Positions 24,802 through 32,993 of a DNA stretch of 64,000 bases are shown piece by piece. Below the pieces are notes generated by a model, which was not told the DNA's origin, did no database searches, and was given only the letters and a program-made list of their open reading frames with translations. Every line of letters starts with the position of its first letter. Positions within the stretch are counted from its first letter, which is position 1. The position numbers were made by a program, and so were the translations under genes. This DNA comes from an uncultured Collinsella sp. Its GTDB lineage: Bacteria > Actinomycetota > Coriobacteriia > Coriobacteriales > Coriobacteriaceae. Where the stretch lies: assembly GCA_902492235.1 (NCBI GenBank), contig CABUKS010000005.1:1-64000 (forward strand), in the 5' to 3' direction.

Positions 24802-25556
24802 TGCGCGCAGGGGATTTTGTCGGCGTCAAGGTTTATCGTAAGCCTGCCGAAGACAAGCGCACCAAAAAGGACGGCACGCCGCGCAGCCCTAAGAAGCTCG
24901 GCAAGGTTCACTTTCCCGTCTTTACCCCGGGCGGCACGCGCGTGGTGGGCTTTATGGTTCGCCAGTCCGATATCGCGGGCATGATCGAGCGCCCCGACCG
25001 GTTTGTGGCGCTCGATGCCATCGGCGTCTATGAGGGCGCCGTCGCGGTCGACGACGTCAAGGGCACCTACGATGCCGCCGCGGCCAAGCGCCTCGATATC
25101 AACCTGGACGATTGCATCATCTGGGTTGGCATGGACGTGCGCACGGAATCGGGCGATGTCGTGGGCTACTGCTCGGACGTTGAGTTCAAGCCGCGCTCGG
25201 GTATTGTGCAGACGTTCTATGTGACCGCCGGTGCCGCATCGAGCATGTTGGTGGGCGACACGCAGGTGCCGCCGACGATGCTGCGCGGCTACGAGAACGG
25301 CGCGATGATTGTCTCGGACGAGGTCAAGTCGCTCGGGTATTCGGGCGGCGCGGCCGCCAAGGCTGCCGAGGCCAGTGTCGTGGTGGGCGATAAGGTCAAG
25401 AAGGGCGCCAAGGTACTCGATGACAAGGGATCGGTCGCCGTGGACAAGGGCAGCCGCGCGCTGGGCAAGCAGCTCGGCAAGACGCGTGGTATGTTCAAGG
25501 CCTTTAAGGACGAATATCAAAAGGCGAGCGGGGGCTCGTCAAAAGCTAGCAAATAG
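24801..25556 (+). CDS. PRC-barrel-like protein coupled to the YtxH gene
   Basis: 251 residues. Residues 30-180 look like two PRC-barrel-like beta folds (GKVHFPVFTPGGTRVVGFMV and VGYCSDVEFKPRSG regions). The C-terminus (about 190-251) is lysine-rich and hydrophilic. PRC barrels occur in ribosome-maturation, photosynthetic and cation-transport proteins. The one-base overlap with the YtxH gene indicates coupled translation and probably a shared role at the membrane. No enzyme motif was found. Confidence 0.65.
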   Translation: MRAGDFVGVKVYRKPAEDKRTKKDGTPRSPKKLGKVHFPVFTPGGTRVVGFMVRQSDIAGMIERPDRFVALDAIGVYEGAVAVDDVKGTYDAAAAKRLDINLDDCIIWVGMDVRTESGDVVGYCSDVEFKPRSGIVQTFYVTAGAASSMLVGDTQVPPTMLRGYENGAMIVSDEVKSLGYSGGAAAKAAEASVVVGDKVKKGAKVLDDKGSVAVDKGSRALGKQLGKTRGMFKAFKDEYQKASGGSSKASK

Positions 25557-25628
25557 CGACGTACCAAATGATGGGAGGCGAGCCGGAGACATGTTGCTCC
25601 GGCTCGCTGTGTTTATGGGGGAGGGCAC

Positions 25629-27035
25629 ATGCGCCAAAACGGATCTAACTTAAACGGGCCCTCGGGTGCGCGTCCGACGGCGCGCCGCGACCTGGGGCAG
25701 CTGCCCAGCGGCCAGCGTCGACGCCGCCGTAAGCCCGGCGCGATGTACCTCAACCATAGCCGTGGGTTTAGCGATCGCAGCGCGCGCATCGGCAACGGGC
25801 GCTCGCCGCGCCGACCGTCCCGCCTGCCCTATGCGCTCATCGCCGTGGGTTTCGCGCTCGTGCTGTTTATCGCTGCCGTCGTGGGCTACGTCAACCGCAG
25901 CGTGGATGTGGAGCTCAACGGCCAGAAGACCGCAGTGCGCGTGGGCTCTACGCTGCAGAATCTCATCGACGAACAGGATTTGACTGGCACCTACGACGCA
26001 GGCGACCTGCTGGCCGTCGATGACAGCGTGCTCAAGCGCCATGGGGGCGAAAAGCTGTCGGTGAAGGTCGACGGCAAGCGCGTGAAGCAGGGCAAATGGG
26101 ATAGCCGCGAACTTGAGGGCGGCGAGAAGGTGACGGTCAAGGATGGCCGTAACACCTACGAGAAGCACGAGGTTCAGGCTACGGTTATCGAGCCCAAGCT
26201 CAAGGTCGAGGGCACGGGCGCTATCGAGTATGTGCAGACGTGGGGTGCCCAGGGCCGCTCCGAGGTGTGGGTTGGTGAGCAATCGGGCAAGACGCAGGAC
26301 CGCGGCGAGGTCGTGCCCGCCACCGATTGCGTTGTTGCGTGCGCCAGCGTGGCGCCCAAGGGCAACAAAAAGTACGTGGCGCTGACGTTTGACGAGGGTC
26401 CGAGCGGCGCCACCAAACAGATCTTGCAGGTGCTCAAGGAAAAGGGCGTCACCGCGACGTTCTTCCTTTCGGGCGATGCGGCCGAGGCCTCGCCTGCCAC
26501 GGCCAAGGCGATTGTCGATGCCGGGTGCGAGATCGGATCCAACAGCTACAGCGACGATTCGCTCAAGGGTCAGGACCGTGAGGCGGTACGCGAACAGATC
26601 ACGAAAGGCACCGATGCGATTAAGTCGGCGACCGGCGTTGAGACGATGCTGCTGCGTGCTCCCTACGCTGCCTTTGACGAGCAAAACTGGATTGATGCGA
26701 TGGACCTGGTCTCCGCCGTGGTCTCGTGGAATATTGACTCGGGCGACTGGCTGCTCAACGGTGTCGACGAGCAGGTCTCGACGGTGCTCGATTCGGTGAC
26801 GCCGGGCAATATCGTGCTGCTCACCGATAGAGACGAATGCGCCGAGCAGACGCTCGAGGCGCTGCCGCAGATTATCGACGGCCTCATTGCCGACGGCTAC
26901 AAGATCGTGACGCTCAGCGACCTGGTCAAGACGGACACGGCATTGAGCAAAAAGCTCACCTCGCTGACGAAGGTCACCATGCCCAAGGACGCCGTGTTCC
27001 CCCAACTTGCCGAGGACGAAGATACCACAGAGTAG
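25629..27035 (+). CDS. Membrane-anchored polysaccharide deacetylase-like protein with altered catalytic motifs
   Basis: 468 residues: an arginine-rich cytoplasmic head, one membrane helix (about 72-95), a DUF348/ubiquitin-like stretch (about 97-200) and a NodB-type domain (about 245-450). Three NodB motifs can be found: TFDEGP near 254 (normally TFDDGP), RAPY near 343 and DSGDW near 370. The second motif, normally H(S/T)xxH for zinc, reads SNSYSD near 304 and has no histidine. Metal-dependent deacetylation is therefore doubtful; a binding or regulatory role at the cell wall is possible. The stop TAG begins a dispersed repeat. Confidence 0.8.
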   Translation: MRQNGSNLNGPSGARPTARRDLGQLPSGQRRRRRKPGAMYLNHSRGFSDRSARIGNGRSPRRPSRLPYALIAVGFALVLFIAAVVGYVNRSVDVELNGQKTAVRVGSTLQNLIDEQDLTGTYDAGDLLAVDDSVLKRHGGEKLSVKVDGKRVKQGKWDSRELEGGEKVTVKDGRNTYEKHEVQATVIEPKLKVEGTGAIEYVQTWGAQGRSEVWVGEQSGKTQDRGEVVPATDCVVACASVAPKGNKKYVALTFDEGPSGATKQILQVLKEKGVTATFFLSGDAAEASPATAKAIVDAGCEIGSNSYSDDSLKGQDREAVREQITKGTDAIKSATGVETMLLRAPYAAFDEQNWIDAMDLVSAVVSWNIDSGDWLLNGVDEQVSTVLDSVTPGNIVLLTDRDECAEQTLEALPQIIDGLIADGYKIVTLSDLVKTDTALSKKLTSLTKVTMPKDAVFPQLAEDEDTTE

Positions 27036-27072
27036 TCATTGGGTAGTCATTTAAGAACGTCCCCAATGACTA
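27034..27072. repeat. AGTCATTGGG and TTTAAGAACGTCCCCAATGACTA repeats abutting a stop codon
   Basis: Two linked units: AGTCATTGGGT, then AGTCATTTAAG, AACGTCCCCAATGACTA. The stop TAG of the deacetylase gene is the first part of TAGTCATT, the same arrangement as at 18532. Confidence 0.75.
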
Positions 27073-27347
27073 TGTCACGGATGCGTCAGCGTTTGGTATG
27101 CCTGCAATGTGCAGCGCATAAATTCGATGCCGCAGGGCGATGCTGATGCTATAGTTACTGCGGTTAATGAGGGTCAAGAGAAAGGTTACAGGTGAAATCC
27201 AAACCTCGACCATACAGTCGATGACCCCATGCAGGTGCTTTTTGCGCATGCACGGGGTGTAAGCGTCGAGCGGCGTGCCGCCCGCGCATGCGTATACATA
27301 TCCAGAAGCCCCCGGACGTCGCACATGCGGCCGCGTCCGGAGGAATA
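27073..27347 (+). promoter_or_regulatory. Long structured leader of mgtE
   Basis: About 275 bases without a gene lie before mgtE. Several hairpins can be drawn: CCTGCA/TGCAG near 27108, GGGTCA/TGACCC around an inner AGGTT/AACCT stem (about 27172-27234), GCGGC/GCCGC near 27271, and CCGGACG (27312-27318) with CGTCCGG (27334-27340), whose last two bases are part of the ribosome site GGAGG at 27339-27343. Such a leader before a Mg2+ channel gene suggests metal control, but the conserved core of the M-box riboswitch was not recognised. Confidence 0.4.
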
Positions 27348-27380
27348 ATGATGGGGAGCACCATTGAATTATCTGAGTGA
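27348..27380 (+). CDS. Ten-codon upstream reading frame before mgtE
   Basis: The frame reads MMGSTIELSE and stops. It has the best ribosome site of the region (GGAGG at 27339-27343, 4 bases before ATG 27348). Its stop TGA is one base before ATG 27382 of mgtE (TGAGATG), so translation of mgtE is probably coupled to it. It could be a leader peptide sensing the ease of translation; it could also simply be a coupling device. Confidence 0.45.
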   Translation: MMGSTIELSE

Positions 27381-27381
27381 G

Positions 27382-29208
27382 ATGCTCAAATTGCCGGTCT
27401 TGGACGTCGATGGAGAAAAGCTCGGCGTGGTGAACGATTTTGGTATTGCTACCGGCGAAGTTTTTCCGCACGTGACGTCGCTCGCGTTCCGCGGTCCCGG
27501 CAAGACGCCGTTTATGATCAGCTGGCGCAAATGGGTCGACCGTATCGACGAGACGGGTGTACACCTTAAGACATCGGCCACCGAAATCCGTTTTTCGTAC
27601 CTGCAGCCGACCGAACTCTTACTCGCCCGCGACGTGCTTAACAAGCAAATTGTCGACACGCAGGGCATGAAGGTCGTGCGCGTAAACGACATCAAGTTTT
27701 CCATGTCGGGCGAAAATCAGCTGCGCCTACTGGGTGCCGAAGTTGGCGCCCGCGGTCTGCTGCGCGCGATCAGCCCCACACTCGAGCATGTCGTCGAGGG
27801 CTTTATGAAGCACCTGGGCAAGCCGCTCAGCGAGGACATTATCGCCTGGTCTTACATGGACCTGCTCGATCGCTCGACTAAGAACATCCAGCTCTCGGTG
27901 TCGCACAAGACGCTTGGTGAGCTGCACCCTGCCGACATTGCCGACATCATCGAGCAGCTCGACCCGCGCCTACGTGCGCAGGTGTTTGCGCAGCTCGATA
28001 CTGCCCAGGCCGCCGAGGCCATCTCGGAGTTCGATGACGACGAGCTTATGACCGAGATGCTCGAGGGCCTGTCCGACACGGACGCATCGTCGATGCTGGC
28101 CATGATGGACCCGGACGATGCAGCTGACCTGATCGACGAGCTCGATTACGAGAAGGCCGAGAAGCTCCTGCGCCTGATGGGCGTCAAGGAGGAGAAGGCG
28201 ATTCGTAACCTGCTGGGTTATGAGGACAACACCGCCGGCCGCATCATGACCTCGGAGTTTGTCTCGCTGCCCGCCACGGCGACGGTCGGCGATGCCATCG
28301 AGGCGATTCGCAAACTCGATGAGGACTTCGAGAGTGTCTATTACGTCTATACCGAGGATCCGAGCGGCATGCTCACCGGCGTGCTCTCGCTGCGCACGTT
28401 GATCGTGGCCGACCGCGATGCCACGCTGGGCCAGCTCGCCTATCGCGACCTGGTCTACGTGTCGCCCGACGAGGACCAGGAAGACGTGACGGACGAGATG
28501 ACCAAGTACGACCTGGTTGCCATCCCTGTCTGCGACGAGAACCGTCATATCCTGGGTATCGTAACCTTCGACGACGCCATGGACGTTATCGCCGAGGAGC
28601 ATCAGGAGGACCTGCAGATCGCCGGTGTCGGCTCGGGCGATAGTGCGTCGGACGACTCGACGAACGTGCTCAGCTGGTTCGTGCATCGCCAGTACTGGGT
28701 TGTTGTATGGGGCATCGCGTCGTGCATCATGGCGACCGTGCTGGGAACGGCGCTCGGCTCCGCGCATCTGGTGGTGTTCCCCATGTGTGCCATGCCGCTC
28801 GTGCTGCTGGCGGCCTCGCGCATGGTGTCGTTCGTCAAGAACTACTTCCTGGAGTATGACGGTCACGACGACGAGCCCAAGCCGTATCTGGGGTTCTTCT
28901 TCCAGAGCACGGGCATGGGTCTGATTCTGTCACTCGTGACCTACCTGTGCGCCCAGCTGGTGCGTACCGCCGCGTTCCCCGATGCGCCCATGTTTGAGGA
29001 GCAACTCTTTACCGGGTGCTTTAATATCGCTGCCATCATTTGCCTGGTTGGCAACATGAGCGCCGTGATTTACCTGATGGTGCTGTTCTGGCGTGACGAG
29101 CATGACCTCAACACGTCGGGCACCGCCATGAACGTTATTGCCGTCATGATTTCGTGCGTAGCGTACTGCGCCGCTGCGGTGCTGCTCACCATGTCGGTCA
29201 TTGGTTAG
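27382..29208 (+). CDS. mgtE: MgtE-family magnesium transporter with N-terminal PRC-barrel
   Basis: 608 residues from ATG 27382. The order is a PRC-barrel-like region (1-90, LKLPVLDVDGEKLGVVNDF), an MgtE N-domain of helical repeats (about 180-290, LHPADIADIIEQLDP and MDPDDAADLIDEL), a CBS pair (about 295-410) and five membrane helices (about 430-608). MgtE is a Mg2+ channel gated by Mg2+ binding to its N and CBS domains. The PRC-barrel addition is seen in actinobacterial relatives. An in-frame TTG at 27364 with GGGGAG before it is an alternative start. An Nramp-like gene follows 8 bases after the stop. Confidence 0.92.
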   Translation: MLKLPVLDVDGEKLGVVNDFGIATGEVFPHVTSLAFRGPGKTPFMISWRKWVDRIDETGVHLKTSATEIRFSYLQPTELLLARDVLNKQIVDTQGMKVVRVNDIKFSMSGENQLRLLGAEVGARGLLRAISPTLEHVVEGFMKHLGKPLSEDIIAWSYMDLLDRSTKNIQLSVSHKTLGELHPADIADIIEQLDPRLRAQVFAQLDTAQAAEAISEFDDDELMTEMLEGLSDTDASSMLAMMDPDDAADLIDELDYEKAEKLLRLMGVKEEKAIRNLLGYEDNTAGRIMTSEFVSLPATATVGDAIEAIRKLDEDFESVYYVYTEDPSGMLTGVLSLRTLIVADRDATLGQLAYRDLVYVSPDEDQEDVTDEMTKYDLVAIPVCDENRHILGIVTFDDAMDVIAEEHQEDLQIAGVGSGDSASDDSTNVLSWFVHRQYWVVVWGIASCIMATVLGTALGSAHLVVFPMCAMPLVLLAASRMVSFVKNYFLEYDGHDDEPKPYLGFFFQSTGMGLILSLVTYLCAQLVRTAAFPDAPMFEEQLFTGCFNIAAIICLVGNMSAVIYLMVLFWRDEHDLNTSGTAMNVIAVMISCVAYCAAAVLLTMSVIG

Positions 29209-29216
29209 GTGGTCGC

Positions 29217-30479
29217 GTGCAAAATACCAAGCAAAAGTCGGGCACCAAGCAAAAGTTGACCATCGCGGCCATCTTTGGCGCTATGGGTCCCGGTCTGCTG
29301 GCGGCGCTTTCGGGCAATGACGCCGGCGGCATTGCAACGTATTCCAGCGCGGGCGCCAGCTATGGCTACAAGATGCTCTGGATGCTTCCCGTCATGACTG
29401 TGCTGCTCATCGTGACGCAGGAGACCGCGGCGCGCTGCGGCTGCGTCACGGGCAAGGGCTTGGCATCGCTCATTCGCGAGCGCTTTGGCGTGCGCAAGAG
29501 TGTACTTGCTATGGCGGCGCTGTTGATCGCCAACACGGCTGTGACCATTTCGGAGTTTGCGGGTATCGCCAGCGGCCTTGCTCTCTTTGGCGTGCCGGCG
29601 AGCATCTCGGTGCCGTTGGTGGCGCTGCTGGTGTGGATGCTTACCATGTCGGGTAGTTTCCAGCGCATCGAGAAGATTCTGCTGCTGGTGAGCTGCGTGT
29701 TCGTGACCTATATTGTCGCTGCGTTCATGGCTGGCCCCAACTGGGGTGAGGTCGCGGTCGACCTGGTCGTGCCTAACATTCAAAATGACCCCAGCTACGT
29801 GTCGCTCGTGGTCGCAACGATCGGTACCACCATCGCGCCGTGGATGATTTTCTTGGCGCAGAACAACGTGGTCGACAAGAACGCGGGCGAGGACGATATC
29901 GTGCTGCAGCGCATCGATACCGTGAGCGGCTCGCTTGCCGCCGATGTCATTGCCGGCTTTATTATCATCACGACCGGTACGGTGTTGTTCCCGGCGGGTA
30001 TTCAGATTAGCGATGCTGCCGATGCTGCCCGTGCGCTGGAGCCTATTGCGGGTCAGTGGTCCACGGTACTGTTTGCCTCGGGCCTGGTCGCGGCGAGCTT
30101 CTTGGCTGCCTGCGTGCTGCCGGGCGTTACGTCGAGCGCTATCTGCGAGGCATTTGGCTGGGAGCGCGGTGCCGACCGCAGCTGGGACGAGGCCCCGGTC
30201 TATCGCGGCATCATTACGGCCATCATCGGTATCTCTGCCGTGCTGGTGCTTATGCCCGGCGTCGATCTGTTCCAGATTATGATGACCTCACAGGTCATCA
30301 ATGGTGTGCTGTTGCCCGTGGTTCTGGTGTTCCAGGTGGTTATCGCAGCCGACCGTCACATTATGGGTGCCAACCGCAACGGTCGCGTGTGGAACGTGCT
30401 CACTTGGGCGACTATCGCCGTGATTACGGTGCTCACGGTCGTCATGTTTGTCCTGCAGGCGATGGGCTACAGCGCTTAG
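29217..30479 (+). CDS. Nramp-related metal transporter, probably a magnesium type (NRMT)
   Basis: 420 residues, about eleven membrane helices of the Nramp/LeuT fold. In true Nramp proteins helix 1 carries DPGN and helix 6 carries a Met-Pro-His motif that selects Mn2+/Fe2+. Here helix 1 reads GNDAGGIATYSSAGASYG (DAGG in place of DPGN) and helix 6 reads IAPWMIFLAQNN, with Ala at the methionine place. These changes are what I recall for the Nramp-related magnesium transporters described from Eggerthella lenta. Its place behind mgtE supports Mg2+ as the substrate. GTG 29217 has AGGTGG just upstream. A strong terminator follows. Confidence 0.85.
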   Translation: MQNTKQKSGTKQKLTIAAIFGAMGPGLLAALSGNDAGGIATYSSAGASYGYKMLWMLPVMTVLLIVTQETAARCGCVTGKGLASLIRERFGVRKSVLAMAALLIANTAVTISEFAGIASGLALFGVPASISVPLVALLVWMLTMSGSFQRIEKILLLVSCVFVTYIVAAFMAGPNWGEVAVDLVVPNIQNDPSYVSLVVATIGTTIAPWMIFLAQNNVVDKNAGEDDIVLQRIDTVSGSLAADVIAGFIIITTGTVLFPAGIQISDAADAARALEPIAGQWSTVLFASGLVAASFLAACVLPGVTSSAICEAFGWERGADRSWDEAPVYRGIITAIIGISAVLVLMPGVDLFQIMMTSQVINGVLLPVVLVFQVVIAADRHIMGANRNGRVWNVLTWATIAVITVLTVVMFVLQAMGYSA

Positions 30480-30496
30480 CGCCTCTTTTGGACTCC

Positions 30497-30533
30497 AAAC
30501 AGGCCGCCGCCATGGGCTGCGGCCTGTTTTTTT
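30497..30533 (+). terminator. Intrinsic terminator after the Nramp-related gene
   Basis: AAACAGGCCGC (30497-30507) and GCGGCCTGTTT (30519-30529) form an 11-bp stem followed by T residues to 30533. Confidence 0.88.
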
Positions 30534-30590
30534 GCCTGCGACCTCTTAGGGCCGGCTCTAAAAGAGTGATTTTGGGTTGTTTGCTGCGGG

Positions 30591-32807
30591 CTACTTGTCG
30601 GTGCCCAGCTTGTGCGGCTTGAGAGCGAGCGCATTGACGAGCGCGTCGGTGGCAGACTTGACGGCTGCCGGCTGCGGATCGTTGACGTGGTCCTCGGGGT
30701 GCACGGGCAGGTCTTTCTTGACCGCATCGTGGATCAGGTTGAGGTATTCGGTCACGCCGGTGGCCGACAGGTGCGTGCCGTCGCCGTCAAACAGGTCGTT
30801 GCGGTTGGCGCTGTACCCGTACCAGTCGATAACGCGTACATTCTTGTAGCGCGTTGCGGCGTTGGCGATGGCCTGGTTCGTGGACCCGACCCACGGCTGC
30901 GGGCTACGCGTGTTTACAAACACGACAATGCGCTGCTCGCCGGCGTCGGCCATGATCGCGTCGACCTGGGCGTCCGTTACCAAACCGTTGGTGCCCAGGG
31001 CAAAGACCACGATCTTGCCGGCAAGGTTCTGCTGGATATAGCCCTCAAATGTCGCGCGGCCCGCATCAAACTGGCGGCCCTTTTCGGCATCGATATGGCT
31101 GTGCGGAAACACGCCGTCAAAGGAATCAACGGCGCGCAGCGACACGGAGTCACCGATCATCAACAGGTCGTAGGAACCATCGGGGAAGCCGTCGTTGTCC
31201 TTGTCGGTGTCGTCGGCCGCCTGCTGGTCGGTGGGCGCGGTGTTTTTGGCTTCCTTGTTCAGGACTTCGGCGCCCTCGCCGCTCAGCGCGGACGTCTCGG
31301 GCACAAAGATCAGGCCGCCCAGTGCAACGACCAACACGACGGCGCAGGCTGCGCAGACAGGGACGTGCGCGCGTGCCCAGTTGGCGGGCGTGGTGGCGCC
31401 ATCGCGGAATTCGGCGACGGTGCGGCCGAAGGCGCCCTTCCTAAACGGCGTTTCGATAAAGCGATAGGAGCACTCGGCTACGGCGACCACCAGCAGCACC
31501 TGCAAAATGTACTGCCACCACGGCGTATCGTTGATGTTAGCGACCGGGTTCATGAGCAACAGCAGCGGATAGTGCCACAGGTAGATGCTGTACGAGCGCT
31601 TGCCAACCCACACGAGCGGCTCGGCGGACAGCACGCGGGCAACCATTCCCTGGGGCTGCACGCAGGCCGCGATGACCATGAGCGTGAGGATGGAGCATAA
31701 CAGCGTGCCGCCGCGATACTGGAATGCGGTGTAGCCGTTGGTGAGTGCGACCATGGCAGCAAGGCCAACCAGACCCACGACGCCTAACACATCGATGGAT
31801 GCGGGCGAGGACCAAAAGCGCACGAGGGCGCTCGGCTGTGCCGGGGCGGTCTTGGCTGATTCGACGGCCTTCTTGCCAGGCTTGTCCTCGGCGCTCTTGC
31901 CGCGCTTGGCGGCGCCAGCTAGGCGATTGAGTCCCAAACGATGTGCGAGACGCACCGGCGCCAGGTCGCGATCGGGGATAAAGGCCATCCAGGCACCCAG
32001 CAGCAGCGAGAACACGCGGGTGTCGGTGCCGTAGTACACGCGGCTGGGGTCGGCGGCAGGGTTGTAAAGCACCATCATGGCGAGGGCAGATACCGCGGCA
32101 AGGCCCAGAACCACGTGGCGCGTGTTGGGCTTGCTCACATGCATGGATACCATGGCAAACAGCAGTGGCGGCCAAATCAGGTAGAACTGTTCCTCGATGG
32201 CTAGCGACCAGAAGTGCGTGAGCGGTGAGGGGTCGCCCAGAGCATTGAAGTACGAGACGTTTTGGGCAATCTGCCACCAGTTGTTGAAGAACAGCAGCGA
32301 CGGCAGGATGTCGGGGCGCATCTTGGTGAGCATCACGTGGTTAAAGATGGTGCACAGCGCGCAGGTCACGAACACTACCGTTGCCACGGCGGGGACCAGG
32401 CGACGGATGCGGCGAATCCAGAAGCTCTTAAGGTCGATGCGGCCGGTCTTAGCGACTTCGTTGAGCAGCAAGCGCGTAATCAGATAGCCCGAAAGCACAA
32501 AGAAAATCGTGACGCCGAGCAGGCCGCCCTGAGCCCACGTGAGGTTAAGGTGATAGAGCACCACCGCGACGACGGCGAGCGTACGCAGACCGTCGAGCGC
32601 AGGAATGTAGCGGGACTTGGGACGAGCGGGCGTCTGTTCCGCGGCGGGAGTGTTGGCGCGGCCCGCGTTGTTGGCAGAAGCGCGATGGGGGCTCGCGGTG
32701 CGTCGCGGTTCGTTAGCACGGCGTTCGCCCTTCACGCGTTCGTGCGGCGCTGGCTCGTTGCCCGTGCGGCGTCGACCGCGCGAGCCCGATTGCGAGAGTT
32801 GTTCCAT
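30591..32807 (-). CDS. OafA-type acyltransferase with C-terminal SGNH domain
   Basis: 738 residues. After a basic, low-complexity head (1-65), an acyltransferase_3 membrane domain runs from about 68 to 430 (YIPALDGLRTLAVVAVVLYH with the catalytic His, FFVLSGYLITRLLL). A linker with an extra helix leads to an SGNH-hydrolase-like domain (about 545-720) with MIGDSVSLRA (Ser) and DGTHLSATG (Asp and His). This OatA/OafA plan O-acetylates peptidoglycan or other surface sugars on the outer face of the membrane. It converges with the Nramp-related gene and diverges from the ribokinase gene. Confidence 0.92.
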   Translation of the reverse strand: MEQLSQSGSRGRRRTGNEPAPHERVKGERRANEPRRTASPHRASANNAGRANTPAAEQTPARPKSRYIPALDGLRTLAVVAVVLYHLNLTWAQGGLLGVTIFFVLSGYLITRLLLNEVAKTGRIDLKSFWIRRIRRLVPAVATVVFVTCALCTIFNHVMLTKMRPDILPSLLFFNNWWQIAQNVSYFNALGDPSPLTHFWSLAIEEQFYLIWPPLLFAMVSMHVSKPNTRHVVLGLAAVSALAMMVLYNPAADPSRVYYGTDTRVFSLLLGAWMAFIPDRDLAPVRLAHRLGLNRLAGAAKRGKSAEDKPGKKAVESAKTAPAQPSALVRFWSSPASIDVLGVVGLVGLAAMVALTNGYTAFQYRGGTLLCSILTLMVIAACVQPQGMVARVLSAEPLVWVGKRSYSIYLWHYPLLLLMNPVANINDTPWWQYILQVLLVVAVAECSYRFIETPFRKGAFGRTVAEFRDGATTPANWARAHVPVCAACAVVLVVALGGLIFVPETSALSGEGAEVLNKEAKNTAPTDQQAADDTDKDNDGFPDGSYDLLMIGDSVSLRAVDSFDGVFPHSHIDAEKGRQFDAGRATFEGYIQQNLAGKIVVFALGTNGLVTDAQVDAIMADAGEQRIVVFVNTRSPQPWVGSTNQAIANAATRYKNVRVIDWYGYSANRNDLFDGDGTHLSATGVTEYLNLIHDAVKKDLPVHPEDHVNDPQPAAVKSATDALVNALALKPHKLGTDK

Positions 32808-32900
32808 AAAACATCATCCAATGACGAGAATAATCAGCACGCCTTCATTGTAGCTGCCTGCTCCTGTGAATGCTTGCTGCTGGCGCAAGCTCAAGCGCGC

Positions 32901-32929
32901 GTTCACATCAAAGTGAACTAAAGTTATAG
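32901..32929 (+). promoter_or_regulatory. Probable promoter and operator of the ribokinase operon
   Basis: TTCACA (32902-32907) and TTATAG (32924-32929) lie 16 bases apart. The -35 box is part of an inverted repeat GTTCAC-ATCAAA-GTGAAC (32901-32918), suited to a dimeric repressor. The regulator is unknown. Confidence 0.45.
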
Positions 32930-32993
32930 AGGTGCGAGAGCACACGATTGACGGCCGACAGCGGGTGCAAAGCCCGCGGACGAGGAGGTTTCC

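Noticed and set aside
27073..27347. M-box (ykoK) magnesium riboswitch before mgtE
   Set aside because: The conserved core segments of the M-box were not found, although the leader can form several hairpins.
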